Positions 53,902 to 63,563 are shown, counted from the first letter of the stretch. The stretch is 64,000 nt of DNA from Loktanella sp. D2R18 (GCF_003318235.1 NZ_QOCG01000032.1:124001-188000); one strand, 5' to 3'. The notes: generated by a model not told the origin, from the sequence alone. Translations and numbers: made by a program.

Positions 53902-54517
53902 TACAAAATTTTCCCGGGACGCCGGATGCCCGGATCACATATGGGAGTTGATCCCGTGGTACGTCAATGGATCGTTACCTCAAGAACAGGCGGAGGCCGT
54001 CGAGTTGCATGGTGAAACCTGTCCGGCCTGTGCGGCCGAAATCGGGCGTCAGCGCACGTTAGCTAAGGATGTGGTCAAAGTTGACCCTTTTGAAGTTCCC
54101 CTCTCGCGGAGTTGGGAGACTCTGCGGGCGCAAATCGAAGCGGAGAACTGGGCGATGACGCCGAAGGTTGAAAAGCGCCGCTTTGCTGGATTGCACGGGG
54201 GTATTATTGCCTTGATCGGGACCGTTGCTGTTGCGTGTTTGCTCGTTGTGGCCATGCCCGTACAAACCGATTTTGACATGCTGACATCTGCACCAGATAC
54301 GGCGACGGACGTCATCAAATTACAGCTAGCTCCCAACATGGTGCAGGCACAGCTGGAACAGGTTCTGTCCGAATTCGGTTCAACGCTGATTGCGGGCCCG
54401 TCTGAGAATGGCGTTTACACAATCACAGTGGAAGGCGACGCCGATTTGCAGGCCGTTGCCGACGCATTGATGTCTACTCCTGAAATTGCCTTTGCAGCGC
54501 CGGAGTTGGCAGAATGA
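53888..54517 (+). CDS. Anti-sigma factor with zinc-finger and subtilase prodomain-like C-terminus
   Basis: 209 residues. The cytoplasmic zf-HC2-type part has 'WYVNGSL' and 'VELHGETCPACAAE' (HxxxCxxC). One membrane helix spans about 103-122 ('HGGIIALIGTVAVACLLVVAM'). The periplasmic C-terminus ('LEQVLSEFGSTLIAG', 'GVYTITVEGDADLQAVADALMSTPEIAFAAPE') has the shape of an I9/fervidolysin-type propeptide: beta-alpha-beta with a final 'xFAAPE' like the 'VEYAEPN' ending. The following gene is a subtilase, with which it overlaps by 4 bases, so the domain may bind that protease. Confidence 0.88.
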   Translation: MKSHNTKFSRDAGCPDHIWELIPWYVNGSLPQEQAEAVELHGETCPACAAEIGRQRTLAKDVVKVDPFEVPLSRSWETLRAQIEAENWAMTPKVEKRRFAGLHGGIIALIGTVAVACLLVVAMPVQTDFDMLTSAPDTATDVIKLQLAPNMVQAQLEQVLSEFGSTLIAGPSENGVYTITVEGDADLQAVADALMSTPEIAFAAPELAE

Positions 54518-55683
54518 AGAATTATCGTCTCTATATTACGGTGATTGCTTCGTTGTTCGTCGCCTGCGCACATGTCGCGGATGCGCAAGAATGGCGTCTG
54601 GTCGACGCAGACCAAATCGTAGATCCGACCTATCTGATCCTGACGATACCGCTTGATGAGCCTGATGCGATGGAGCAGGTGAGCGCCGACATTGCGGCTG
54701 ATTTTGGTGTGCCATTGTCGGCAGAGTGGCCGTTGCAATCTATTGTGGTGCTGTGCCTGATCTATGATGCCAGTAACGTGCAAGATGTTGACGCGATGAT
54801 CGCCGATATGGAAGCCGATGGACGTATCCGCACCGCCCAGCGGATGCAAACCTTCGGTGTTTCAGAGGCATCGTACGCCGATCCGCTGTTCCCGACGCAA
54901 TGGTCGCTGGCACGTATGAACGTGGCGCGTGCGCATGACTATTCGACCGGTTTGGGGGTCAAGGTGGGTGTTGTTGACTCTGCGATTGACAAATCCCATG
55001 CGGATTTAGCGGGCCAGCTTGTCGATTATCTTGACTTTGTTAAAGTGACCAAGGCCGACACGGCCGAAGCCCACGGTACAGCCGTTGCCGGTATTATTGC
55101 GGCTGACGGAACAAATGCCATCGGTATGGTGGGTGTCGCCCCGCGAGCCTCTTTGGTAGGTTTGCGGGCGTGTTGGCAAGACCCCGGTCAGGCCGGTCAA
55201 TGCAGCAGTTTTTCTATCGCACGTGCACTGAACTTTGCCATTCTGAACGATATTGATGTGATCAACCTTAGTCTGGGTGGTCCACAAGATGCCTTGATCG
55301 AGGAATTGGTTCTAACTGCTATTGAAGCGGGTTCCGTTGTCGTCGCCGCGTCTGGAGAAACAGATGTCGTGGCATTTCCTGCGTCTGTGCGCGGCGTTAT
55401 TTCATCCGGAATTGGGCCGAGCGGGCGTATTCCAGCACCGATGATCGACGTCATTTCGACGGCACCGGAAAACCGTCATCGCTTTGTGTCAGGATCGTCG
55501 ATTTCGGCGGCACATGTATCTGGCGTTGTGGCGTTATTGCTGGCCAGTGCGCCTGACTTAACTCCGGCAGAGGTATCCGCGGCCCTGCAAGCGGCTGTTT
55601 CAATTGATGGAGATGTTGCGATGTTGGATGCATGTGGCGCGCTGATTGCGATTGGCGAACAAGCGGGCGGATGTGTGCAATGA
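54514..55683 (+). CDS. Secreted subtilisin-like (S8) serine peptidase, oxyanion Asn replaced
   Basis: 389 residues: signal peptide (to about 24), propeptide-like domain (25-115), S8 domain. Triad: Asp155 in 'VGVVDSAIDKSHADL', His187 in 'EAHGTAVAGIIA', Ser329 in 'SGSSISAAHVSG'. The oxyanion-hole residue, usually Asn in 'AAGNxG', is Glu282 in 'AASGETD', which should weaken catalysis. It probably works in the periplasm on the neighbouring anti-sigma factor or as its binding partner. Overlaps both neighbours. Confidence 0.9.
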   Translation: MKNYRLYITVIASLFVACAHVADAQEWRLVDADQIVDPTYLILTIPLDEPDAMEQVSADIAADFGVPLSAEWPLQSIVVLCLIYDASNVQDVDAMIADMEADGRIRTAQRMQTFGVSEASYADPLFPTQWSLARMNVARAHDYSTGLGVKVGVVDSAIDKSHADLAGQLVDYLDFVKVTKADTAEAHGTAVAGIIAADGTNAIGMVGVAPRASLVGLRACWQDPGQAGQCSSFSIARALNFAILNDIDVINLSLGGPQDALIEELVLTAIEAGSVVVAASGETDVVAFPASVRGVISSGIGPSGRIPAPMIDVISTAPENRHRFVSGSSISAAHVSGVVALLLASAPDLTPAEVSAALQAAVSIDGDVAMLDACGALIAIGEQAGGCVQ

Positions 55684-56723
55684 AACATCTGTTTTCTACA
55701 GCGACCCGCAGCCTGTGCCTTGCACTTGGGCTGACCGTCATTGTGCAAGCTGCTAACGCGCAGTCGGACCGGACCGTGGCCTTGGTTGTGTCCGTTGGTG
55801 AAGGCACTGCGCGTGCTGATCAGGTGCAATCGCAGCTACAGGAAATCGGGGCCGAGACCCTGCGGGCGGTTAATCCTAACAACGCAGAGGTCCGGTCAGT
55901 TCTGCGCCGCTTTGCCGATGAGTCCGAGGATGCACGGGCTGCGTTTGTTTATCTTGATATGCCTGCCGTCACCTTTGAGGGGCGCGAATATGTGTTATCG
56001 GACAGCGCCGGATTGCTGGCCTATCAGGAAGAGCTGGGTCGCGGCACTGATTTGTTTACACAGTCCATTCCGCTGCTGGCTTTTGCCCGGACGGCTGCTT
56101 TGGCGGAACAGGGAGGGGCGGTTGTCATCGCGGTTAATGAACCTGAGACTGGCTTGCCTGACGCAGTAAGCGTTGTGACAGAGGCCCCCACTACGGTGCC
56201 GGGTGCAAGTGCCATCGTCGTTGTTGATGCCGCCAACAGTGAACCTGTTCTGCAAACGATTGCTGCCGCGGCCGTTGGTGACACCGCCGTCGAAATCGGC
56301 GCATTGCTGCGTCGGATGGTCGTCCATGACGGTGTCACAGTATCCGCGATGCCGCCGCTGCCGATCATGTTGCGCGAACCGCCGGCCTCGGTGGTTGTCC
56401 CGGAACCCCAAGTGCCGGTTACTGCCCCGGTACCGGAACCAGAAGACGTTGAACCTGTTGTGGTAGCTGTCGCAGAGCCTGAACCTCAGGTTGCGCAAGA
56501 AACACTCGAAGAGTTGATCATTCTAGAACAATCACTGTCACGCGGCGCCAAACGTAACCTTCAGCGCAGGTTACGAGATCTGGATCACTATAAGGGATTG
56601 GTTGACGGCATATTCGGGCCACAAACCCGGACGGCAATCACTGAATTTCAAACGGATCGCACCGACCCACCAACCGGCGTGTTGACCCGACGACAACTGC
56701 TTGATCTTCAAGCTTCCGGGTAG
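55680..56723 (+). CDS. Exported pseudo-caspase with C-terminal peptidoglycan-binding domain
   Basis: 347 residues from the ATG at 55680, which overlaps the subtilase stop. A signal peptide ends near 'QAANAQS'. Residues 28-200 follow the caspase-like p20 pattern ('VALVVSVGEG', 'ADESEDARAAFVYLDMPAVTFEGREYVLSDSA'), but the catalytic 'GHG' is replaced by 'DMPAV' and no Cys in 'DAC' is seen. A Pro/Glu/Val-rich linker (235-285) leads to a peptidoglycan-binding PF01471 domain ('KRNLQRRLRDLDHYKGLVDGIFGPQTRTAI'). Likely a non-catalytic wall-bound sensor or scaffold. Confidence 0.78.
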   Translation: MKHLFSTATRSLCLALGLTVIVQAANAQSDRTVALVVSVGEGTARADQVQSQLQEIGAETLRAVNPNNAEVRSVLRRFADESEDARAAFVYLDMPAVTFEGREYVLSDSAGLLAYQEELGRGTDLFTQSIPLLAFARTAALAEQGGAVVIAVNEPETGLPDAVSVVTEAPTTVPGASAIVVVDAANSEPVLQTIAAAAVGDTAVEIGALLRRMVVHDGVTVSAMPPLPIMLREPPASVVVPEPQVPVTAPVPEPEDVEPVVVAVAEPEPQVAQETLEELIILEQSLSRGAKRNLQRRLRDLDHYKGLVDGIFGPQTRTAITEFQTDRTDPPTGVLTRRQLLDLQASG

Positions 56724-56792
56724 GCACTGCAAGCCACCCGACCATACCACCACAATCTAGCTTATTGTCACTTGACCGAAGGATCAGGACCG

Positions 56793-57668
56793 ATGGGATT
56801 ACGTCTAAAATACAACGCTGTTCTGGTATCCGCCTGCCTGATTGGGATCGTTGCAGCAACGGCTGTGTCATACGAAATCGTCAAGATTTCAGCGACAGCA
56901 GATGTGCAGCGTGAAATTCAATTATTGCGTGCCAACGCCACAGCGGTCCGGTCTTATACATTGAACAGCATTGATCCTTTGATGTCTGATGACAATGACA
57001 TCCTGTTTTTACCGGAAACTGTAACCTCTTACGCCGCACAGGCCGTGTTTTCAGGTTTTCGAAACCAGTTTCCCCAGTACAGCTATAAAGAGGCAGCACT
57101 GGATCCGACCAACCCGGATGACCTGCCGACTGATCTTGAAAAGTCGATGATTGATCAGTTTCGGGCGGATTCCGCACTGACTGAATTGTCCGCCGTTGTT
57201 GAAGATGACGGTGCGCAGTTTTTGACCATGGCGTTCCCGGTGACAATAACGCAGCAAGGTTGCCTGCGCTGTCACGGTGATCCGGCAGCGGCCCCGCCTG
57301 CCATGCTGGACCTTTATGGGTCTGAAAACGGGTTCAACTGGAAATTGGGTGAAACGGTGGGGGCTCAGGTCATCTCTGCCCCCATGACATTAGTCGAAGA
57401 CCGGGCAAAGGAAACCGGCCTGATCCTTGTCACTGCGCTGGTGTCGGCATTCCTGCTTGTGCTGATTGTGACCAACGTCATGCTCAGCCGGATCGTTTTG
57501 CGCCCTGTCGCCCGGATGTCGGCAGTGGCCGAACAGGTCAGCATGGGTGACTTCACAATCCCTGAATATGCCAAGCCGGGCAAAGACGAAATCAGTTCAC
57601 TTTCCACATCCTTCAACCGCATGCGGCGCAGTCTTGAAAGCGCCATGAAGATGATCAATGACGGATGA
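56793..57668 (+). CDS. Membrane sensor with DUF3365 heme-c domain and HAMP
   Basis: 291 residues. Helix 1 (about 9-28), a periplasmic domain of the Tll0287/DUF3365 type with one heme-c site 'QGCLRCHGDP', helix 2 ('GLILVTALVSAFLLVLIV'), then a HAMP domain ('RIVLRPVARMSAVAEQVSMGDFTIPEY'). It has no output domain; the next gene, a Ser/Thr kinase, overlaps its end by 11 bases and may be its partner. The heme suggests sensing of redox state, oxygen or NO in the periplasm. Confidence 0.88.
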   Translation: MGLRLKYNAVLVSACLIGIVAATAVSYEIVKISATADVQREIQLLRANATAVRSYTLNSIDPLMSDDNDILFLPETVTSYAAQAVFSGFRNQFPQYSYKEAALDPTNPDDLPTDLEKSMIDQFRADSALTELSAVVEDDGAQFLTMAFPVTITQQGCLRCHGDPAAAPPAMLDLYGSENGFNWKLGETVGAQVISAPMTLVEDRAKETGLILVTALVSAFLLVLIVTNVMLSRIVLRPVARMSAVAEQVSMGDFTIPEYAKPGKDEISSLSTSFNRMRRSLESAMKMINDG

Positions 57669-59004
57669 AACGATCATAACGTCGCGTGCCCCCAAACAGA
57701 TCGGTAAATACCGTGTCGATGGGGTGTTGGGGGAAGGTGCGATGGGTGTCGTCTATGCCGCCCATGATCCTGATATTGATCGCGAGGTTGCGATCAAGAC
57801 GGTGCATATGCATCTGATCTCGGCTGCCGGCGGCGATGATTGGTTGCAGCGTTTCGCCCGCGAGGCGCGCGCGGCGGGTCGTGTCTTGCACCCCAATTTG
57901 GTTACTATCTTTGAATATCTTGAACAGGATCACGTGCCTTATCTCGTGATGGAGCGTTTGCGATCCACCACGTTGGAGGATCGGCTTACCGCACCCGAAG
58001 GGCTTGATCTGCAAGAGGTTCTTTCGGTCATGACGCAGATCCTTGATGGTCTGGCTTGCATACACGATGCGGGCATTGTGCATCGCGACATGAAGCCAGC
58101 GAACGTCATGGTCACAGAAGCCGGTGCAGTGAAACTGACCGACTTTGGCATCGCTCGCATTACAGCCATGGACAAAACCGGGGCGGGCATGATCGGCACC
58201 CCGTCCTATATGGCCCCCGAACAATTTTCTGGCGGTGATGTTGATGCACGCGCTGATATCTATGCTGTGGGCGTTCTGCTTTATGAGTTGCTTACAGGCA
58301 AAAAACCGTTTGCCGGTGGCGGGATTGAGGCGCTTTTGCTGGCGTCCCGATCGGGCGATGTGACCCCACCCAGTGCCGTGGTGCCTGACCTATCAGCCGC
58401 GATTGATGCGGTAGTTTTGCAGGCGATGAATGCCGATGCTGATGCACGGTTTGCCTGTGCTGCCGACATGCGCACTGCGCTTGCTGTGGCTGTGGGTGGG
58501 TCAGGCGGTGTTGATCTGTCCGCTGTCGCGCGCGCTAAACCCGCGCCCGGACCTGCCACAATGCTGGGCCGTCTTTCGGCCAGCACCATGAGCCAGGTTG
58601 AACGCAACCTGATCGCCAAAATCGGTCCAATCGGTCAGGTCATCGCGCGACGCGCCGCCGCCACTGCCACCAATACTGAAGAACTGCTGGATATAGTCCT
58701 GAAAGAGTTATCCCAGACAGATGAAAAGCAAGAGTTGCGCGACACCATGCTGCGCCTGTTGTCCGACAACCTAGGCCCCGCCAATAGCGATATTCCAGAA
58801 GACGATCTGCGCAAACTAACCGATCTTTTGAAACCACATATGGGTCCGATTGCAGCCGTTCTGGTGAAGCGGCAAGCCGCCAAAGCGGCCTCCTCGACCG
58901 CGCTGGTACAGGCTTTGGCTGACGACATCACGGACCCTGCCGAAAAATCCCAATTTCTTCACGCCGCCGAACTGATTGGCGCAAAAGGAGGCACAGATGC
59001 TTGA
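57658..59004 (+). CDS. Serine/threonine protein kinase linked to type VI secretion
   Basis: 448 residues. The Hanks-type kinase domain (14-275) has the G-loop 'LGEGAMGVVY', Lys47 in 'VAIKTV', 'VHRDMKPANV' with Asp144 and 'DFG' at 162-164, then 'GTPSYMAPEQF'. The C-terminal 170 residues are helical and contain two similar segments ('IAKIGPIGQVIARRAA' and 'KPHMGPIAAVLVKRQA'), a duplicated unit seen in T6SS-linked kinases. No transmembrane helix, unlike PpkA of some species. Overlaps tssA by 8 bases. Confidence 0.93.
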   Translation: MTDETIITSRAPKQIGKYRVDGVLGEGAMGVVYAAHDPDIDREVAIKTVHMHLISAAGGDDWLQRFAREARAAGRVLHPNLVTIFEYLEQDHVPYLVMERLRSTTLEDRLTAPEGLDLQEVLSVMTQILDGLACIHDAGIVHRDMKPANVMVTEAGAVKLTDFGIARITAMDKTGAGMIGTPSYMAPEQFSGGDVDARADIYAVGVLLYELLTGKKPFAGGGIEALLLASRSGDVTPPSAVVPDLSAAIDAVVLQAMNADADARFACAADMRTALAVAVGGSGGVDLSAVARAKPAPGPATMLGRLSASTMSQVERNLIAKIGPIGQVIARRAAATATNTEELLDIVLKELSQTDEKQELRDTMLRLLSDNLGPANSDIPEDDLRKLTDLLKPHMGPIAAVLVKRQAAKAASSTALVQALADDITDPAEKSQFLHAAELIGAKGGTDA

Positions 59005-60031
59005 ATTAGAGACGCTATTGCAAAGCTTTGATGGTGATCAGCCGTGTGGCGAAGATCTGGAATATGATCCAGATTTTGTTGCCCTGGAGATGGCCAATCA
59101 ACCCGGCGAAGAACGCGTGATCGGTGATGCCGTCATTGCCGCAGAGCCGCCCGACTATGACAACGTGGCTGAACTTGCCACTGACCTGTTGGGCCGGAGC
59201 AAGGATTTACGTGTTGCCGTAATGTTGGCTGATGCGGCGTTGCGTACCCGCGGCCTGACGGGGTTCGAAGATGTTTTACGCTATATCAGTGATTGTTTGA
59301 CAGATCACTGGGACCACGTTCATCCGCAGCTTGACGATGAAGATGATGATGACCCAACGATGCGGGTTAACGCGATCGTAGGGCTGACCAATCGTGCTAC
59401 GATATTACGGTCCTTGCGCGTCGCCCCGTTGGTTGAAAGCCGTGCATTCGGACAGTTCGGCCTGCGCGATATTGAAGTCGCAGCCGGCGAGGCCACACCG
59501 CCGGCAGACATGGAAAATGTACCGACCCAACAGACGGTATCAGCGGCATTTCAGGATGCTGATGCAGATCAACTTTCTGAAACGATGGATGCTGCGGGGG
59601 CTATTGTGGATCATATCAGCGCGATCTCTGATGTATTTGACGCCCAAATCGGGAGTCTTGGCCCCGATCTGGACCCGCTAAAGAAGGTGGCGTTTGATAT
59701 CAAACGGCGTTTGCAAACCTTTATCGGGGGCACCCCCGAGGAACCGACTGATAGTCCTCAAACACCAGACAGCACAGCCCCGACCGCGCACGTCGGGGGG
59801 CAGGCGGTTGGCGCAATTAATACACCAAATGACGTTGTGAACGCGCTGGAGCGGGTCGTCGATTACTACGCCCGCAACGAACCTTCCAGCCCGTTGCCGA
59901 TCTTGCTGAACAGAGCCAAGCGGCTCGTGTCTGCGGACTTTGTGACGATCATGAAAGACATGGCCCCTCAAGGCGTCGAAAACGTCGCGCTGATCGGCGG
60001 GTTGGAACCTGAAGAAGAACAATACGAATAG
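58997..60031 (+). CDS. tssA: T6SS baseplate/cap protein TssA
   Basis: 344 residues from ATG 58997 (AAAGGAGG upstream). The ImpA N-domain is clear: 'PCGEDLEYDPDFVALE', 'RSKDLRVAVMLADAAL', 'DHWDHVHPQLDDEDDDDP'. A C-terminal VasJ-like region with 'NEPSSPLPILLNRAKRLVSADFVTIM' follows. It helps to assemble the baseplate and the sheath. Confidence 0.94.
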   Translation: MLELETLLQSFDGDQPCGEDLEYDPDFVALEMANQPGEERVIGDAVIAAEPPDYDNVAELATDLLGRSKDLRVAVMLADAALRTRGLTGFEDVLRYISDCLTDHWDHVHPQLDDEDDDDPTMRVNAIVGLTNRATILRSLRVAPLVESRAFGQFGLRDIEVAAGEATPPADMENVPTQQTVSAAFQDADADQLSETMDAAGAIVDHISAISDVFDAQIGSLGPDLDPLKKVAFDIKRRLQTFIGGTPEEPTDSPQTPDSTAPTAHVGGQAVGAINTPNDVVNALERVVDYYARNEPSSPLPILLNRAKRLVSADFVTIMKDMAPQGVENVALIGGLEPEEEQYE

Positions 60032-60084
60032 CGCGTTCAGGGATCTGAAGGCGTGTAACATACTATATCAAAAGGAAAATTATC

Positions 60085-60585
60085 ATGGCCTCAAGTAGTC
60101 AGAAATTCATTTCTCGCAATCGGGCACCTCGGGTTCAGATCGAATATGATGTAGAACTTTATGGTGCTGAAAAGACGGTTCAACTGCCATTTGTGATGGG
60201 TGTTATGTCGGATCTGTCGGGTAAGTCCGAAGAACCGCTTCCGTCGGTTGCGGATCGCAAGTTTTTGGAAATCGACGTCGACAATTTCGACGACCGGATG
60301 AAATCTATGAAGCCGCGTACCGCATTTTCAGTGCCAAATACACTGACCGGTGAGGGCAACCTCTCTGTCGATATGACATTCGAAAGCATGGATGATTTTT
60401 CGCCGGCCGCAATCGCTCAAAAAGTGGCCCCATTAAAAAAACTGCTCGATGCGCGAACCCAATTGGCAAATCTGACCACTTACATGGATGGAAAGACCGG
60501 AGCGGAGAACCTGATGACCGATATCATCAAGGACCCTGCGCTGCTGAAAGCCTTGGCCGCTGCGCCAGCCGAAGATGAGGAATAG
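60085..60585 (+). CDS. tssB: T6SS contractile sheath small subunit TssB (VipA)
   Basis: 166 residues, family length. 'SQKFISRNRAPRVQIEYDVELYG', 'PFVMGVMSDLSG' and 'FDDRMKSMKPR' are typical. It forms the sheath with TssC, whose gene starts 3 bp after its stop. Confidence 0.97.
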   Translation: MASSSQKFISRNRAPRVQIEYDVELYGAEKTVQLPFVMGVMSDLSGKSEEPLPSVADRKFLEIDVDNFDDRMKSMKPRTAFSVPNTLTGEGNLSVDMTFESMDDFSPAAIAQKVAPLKKLLDARTQLANLTTYMDGKTGAENLMTDIIKDPALLKALAAAPAEDEE

Positions 60586-60588
60586 GCC

Positions 60589-62088
60589 ATGACAAAGACA
60601 AAACAAGCGACTCCAGATTCCGTAAGCGAGACGATCTTTGGATCCGATGAGTTTGCGACGCTGTTGCAAAAGGAGTTCCGGCCCAAGTCGGATCAGGCCA
60701 AGACCGCCGTTGAAGAGGCTGTGAAAACACTGGCCGAACAGGTTTTGCAGAACGAGGCATTGGTGTCTGATGATGCATTGCGGTCGATCGAGAGCATTAT
60801 CGCAGAGATCGACAAGAAGCTGACCGAACAGGTCAATCAGATCCTGCATCACGCCGACTATCAGAAGTTGGAAAGCGCATGGCGTGGATTGCACTTTCTG
60901 ATCAACAACACTGAAACCGATGAGATGCTCAAGATCCGTGTCTTGAATATCTCAAAGAAAGACCTGTCCAAAACCCTGCGCAAATTTAAAGGTACTGCAT
61001 GGGATCAATCGCCCATCTTCAAAAAGCTATATGAAGAGGAATTCGGCCAGTTTGGTGGTGAACCCTATGGCTGTCTTGTTGGCGATTACCATTTTGACCA
61101 CAGCCCACAGGATGTCGAAATTCTGGGTGAAATGGCCAAGGTCGCTGCTGCCGCCCACGCTCCATTCCTGACCGGCGCAAACCCGTCGCTGATGCAGATG
61201 GACAGTTGGTCAGAACTGGCAAACCCGCGCGACCTGACCAAGATTTTCCAGACGCCGGAATATGCAGCATGGCGCAGCCTGCGCGAAAGCGAAGACAGCC
61301 GCTATCTGGGCCTTGCGATGCCGCGTTTTCTGGGCCGTCACCCCTATGGTGACAAGACCGACCCGGTGGAAGAGTTTTCGTTCGAGGAAGATACCGAAGG
61401 TGCCTCGTCTGATAAGTATTGCTGGGTCAATGCCGCCTATGGGATGGCCCGCAATATCACCCGGTCGTTCAAGGAATATGGCTGGTGCACCCGGATCCGC
61501 GGCGTTGAATCTGGTGGCACGGTTGACAATCTGCCAACCCACACCTTCCCCAGCGATGATGGTGGGGTCGATATGAAATGTCCAACCGAGATTGCCATTT
61601 CGGATCGTCGTGAAGCCGAATTGGCCCACAACGGGATGATGCCGCTGATCCATCGCAAAAATACAGACACGGCCGCCTTTATCGGGGCGCAGTCGCTGCA
61701 AAAGCCAGCGGAATACGATGATCCCGATGCCAGTGCCAATGCCAGCCTGGCGGCGCGCATGCCTTATCTGTTCGCGACCTGCCGCTTTGCACATTACCTC
61801 AAATGCATCGTGCGCGATAAGGTTGGATCCTTCCGCGAACGCGACGAAATGCAAGAATGGCTGCAAAACTGGATAAACAACTACGTTGACTACAACGCCG
61901 AAACTTCACCTGAAGAGGTGAAAGCGCGTCAGCCATTGGCGGCCGCAGAGGTTCAGGTTGAAGAGGACGAGGGCAACCCCGGTTACTACACCTCGAAGTT
62001 CTTCCTGCGCCCGCATTACCAGCTTGAAGGTCTGTCCGTATCACTGCGGCTAGTGTCCAAGCTGCCTTCTCAAAAAGGGGAATCCTAG
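60589..62088 (+). CDS. tssC: T6SS contractile sheath large subunit TssC (VipB)
   Basis: 499 residues. Conserved 'YQKLESAWRGLHFLI', 'LVGDYHFDHSPQD', 'PYLFATCRFAHYLKCI' and the C-terminal 'YTSKFFLRPHYQLEGLSVSLRLVSKLP' identify it. It is the main sheath protein. Confidence 0.97.
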   Translation: MTKTKQATPDSVSETIFGSDEFATLLQKEFRPKSDQAKTAVEEAVKTLAEQVLQNEALVSDDALRSIESIIAEIDKKLTEQVNQILHHADYQKLESAWRGLHFLINNTETDEMLKIRVLNISKKDLSKTLRKFKGTAWDQSPIFKKLYEEEFGQFGGEPYGCLVGDYHFDHSPQDVEILGEMAKVAAAAHAPFLTGANPSLMQMDSWSELANPRDLTKIFQTPEYAAWRSLRESEDSRYLGLAMPRFLGRHPYGDKTDPVEEFSFEEDTEGASSDKYCWVNAAYGMARNITRSFKEYGWCTRIRGVESGGTVDNLPTHTFPSDDGGVDMKCPTEIAISDRREAELAHNGMMPLIHRKNTDTAAFIGAQSLQKPAEYDDPDASANASLAARMPYLFATCRFAHYLKCIVRDKVGSFRERDEMQEWLQNWINNYVDYNAETSPEEVKARQPLAAAEVQVEEDEGNPGYYTSKFFLRPHYQLEGLSVSLRLVSKLPSQKGES

Positions 62089-62150
62089 GCGCAGTCGTCA
62101 TGCCCTTCCCACCAAAACCATTGTAAATCTATATCAAAAAGGAGCCCAAG

Positions 62151-62690
62151 ATGGCCTTCGATACCTTCCTATATTTCCCAAATCAAAGCCTTGTTGTTGG
62201 TGAGTCTCTTGACGCCGAGATGTCGAAAAAGAAAGCGTTTGAAATTTCCGATTTCAGTTTCGGCGTTGAAAACACTGTCAATCTCGGTTCTGGCAGCGGC
62301 GGCGCTGGCTCGGGCAAAGCAAACTTCTCTGAGTTCGAAGTCAATAAGCTGACGGATACTGGATCATGCGGATTATTCGCAACATGCTGTACCGGCAACC
62401 ACTTTGATGAAGCCATCGTTGAATTGCGCCGAGCTGGCGGATCCAACAACAAATCTGGAACCACCTTTATCAAGATACATTTCAAGATGGTCATCGTTAC
62501 CGAAATGACGTGGAACGGTGCCGACGGCGAGGACGGCCTGAACGAAAGCGTCAAGTTTAAATATGGCGCGCTGCGCATTGAATACTTCAAGCAGAACGAA
62601 AAGGGCGTAATGAGCAAAGCGCCCGGCGGTCAGGGCGAAGCAAAATGGAGCCAGATCCTGAACGAGGCCAATTACTCGGTCAAGCGTTAA
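62151..62690 (+). CDS. hcp: T6SS tube protein Hcp (TssD)
   Basis: 179 residues, slightly longer than the 160-170 typical. 'FEISDFSFGVENTVNLGSGSGGAGSGKANFSEF' region and 'LRIEYFKQNEKG' fit Hcp. A good ribosome site AAAGGAG is 7 bp before the ATG. Hcp hexamers form the expelled tube. Confidence 0.95.
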   Translation: MAFDTFLYFPNQSLVVGESLDAEMSKKKAFEISDFSFGVENTVNLGSGSGGAGSGKANFSEFEVNKLTDTGSCGLFATCCTGNHFDEAIVELRRAGGSNNKSGTTFIKIHFKMVIVTEMTWNGADGEDGLNESVKFKYGALRIEYFKQNEKGVMSKAPGGQGEAKWSQILNEANYSVKR

Positions 62691-62753
62691 GCAGTCAGTC
62701 TGGGCGCGGATCACCTGCGCCCAGACCAGAGTCGCGAATGAAAGTCATATACA

Positions 62754-63563
62754 ATGCGTGCTGAAGAACTGATCAAGTCTGGCGATGTCGATGGCGCGCT
62801 TGGCGCGCTACAAGAGAGCACCCGCAAGAACCCTGAAGACGCCCGTTTGCGTATCTTCTTGTTTCAGGTTTTGTGCATCAAGGGTGATTGGACCCGCGCC
62901 ATTCTGCAACTGAAAACCTGTGCTACGCTGGACCCTTCTGCGGGCACTATGGCGCAGATGTACCGCGAGGCGATCCGTTGCGAAATGTACCGCGACCAAG
63001 TGTTTGCCGGTAAAAAGCCACCGCTTATTTTTGGTGAACCTGTCAACTGGATGGCGATGCTGGTTGAAGCATTGAAACTGCAAGGGCAGAGCGACCTGCA
63101 GGCTGCGGATGATTTGCGCGCCCAAGCTTTTGATAGCGCATCGCCCACAACGGGCGACATCAATGGCACCCCTTTTGCATGGATCGCAGACGCCGACCCA
63201 AGGTTGGGTCCGGTGTTGGAAGTCATCATCGAGGGCCGATATTTCTGGGTGCCGTTTTCTGCAATCACGCGCATCACAATTGAGCCTCCGGCTGATTTGC
63301 GCGACGCCGTTTGGACGCCGGCGACGATCACTTGGACGAATGGCGGTGATGCCATCGGCCTGATCCCGACCCGCTACCCCGGCTCTGCTGCTGCGGGCAA
63401 TCCCAGCCTGCAACTGGCACGCGGGACCGAATGGACCACGGCTGCTGATGTCGTGATTGCCGGTCTTGGGCAACGCATGTTTGTCACGGATACACTGGAT
63501 GTGGCTCTGATGGATATCCGCACGCTGACACTGAACACATCGGACCCGTCCGAACATGGCTGA
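62754..63563 (+). CDS. tagJ: T6SS accessory protein TagJ (ImpE)
   Basis: 269 residues. ImpE signatures: N-terminal TPR-like helices 'IKSGDVDGALGALQESTRKNPEDARLRIFLFQVL', and the later 'FAWIADADPRLGPVLEVIIEGRYFWVPFSAI'. TagJ binds TssB and the sheath in systems that have this gene. Overlaps tssE by 8 bases. Confidence 0.93.
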   Translation: MRAEELIKSGDVDGALGALQESTRKNPEDARLRIFLFQVLCIKGDWTRAILQLKTCATLDPSAGTMAQMYREAIRCEMYRDQVFAGKKPPLIFGEPVNWMAMLVEALKLQGQSDLQAADDLRAQAFDSASPTTGDINGTPFAWIADADPRLGPVLEVIIEGRYFWVPFSAITRITIEPPADLRDAVWTPATITWTNGGDAIGLIPTRYPGSAAAGNPSLQLARGTEWTTAADVVIAGLGQRMFVTDTLDVALMDIRTLTLNTSDPSEHG

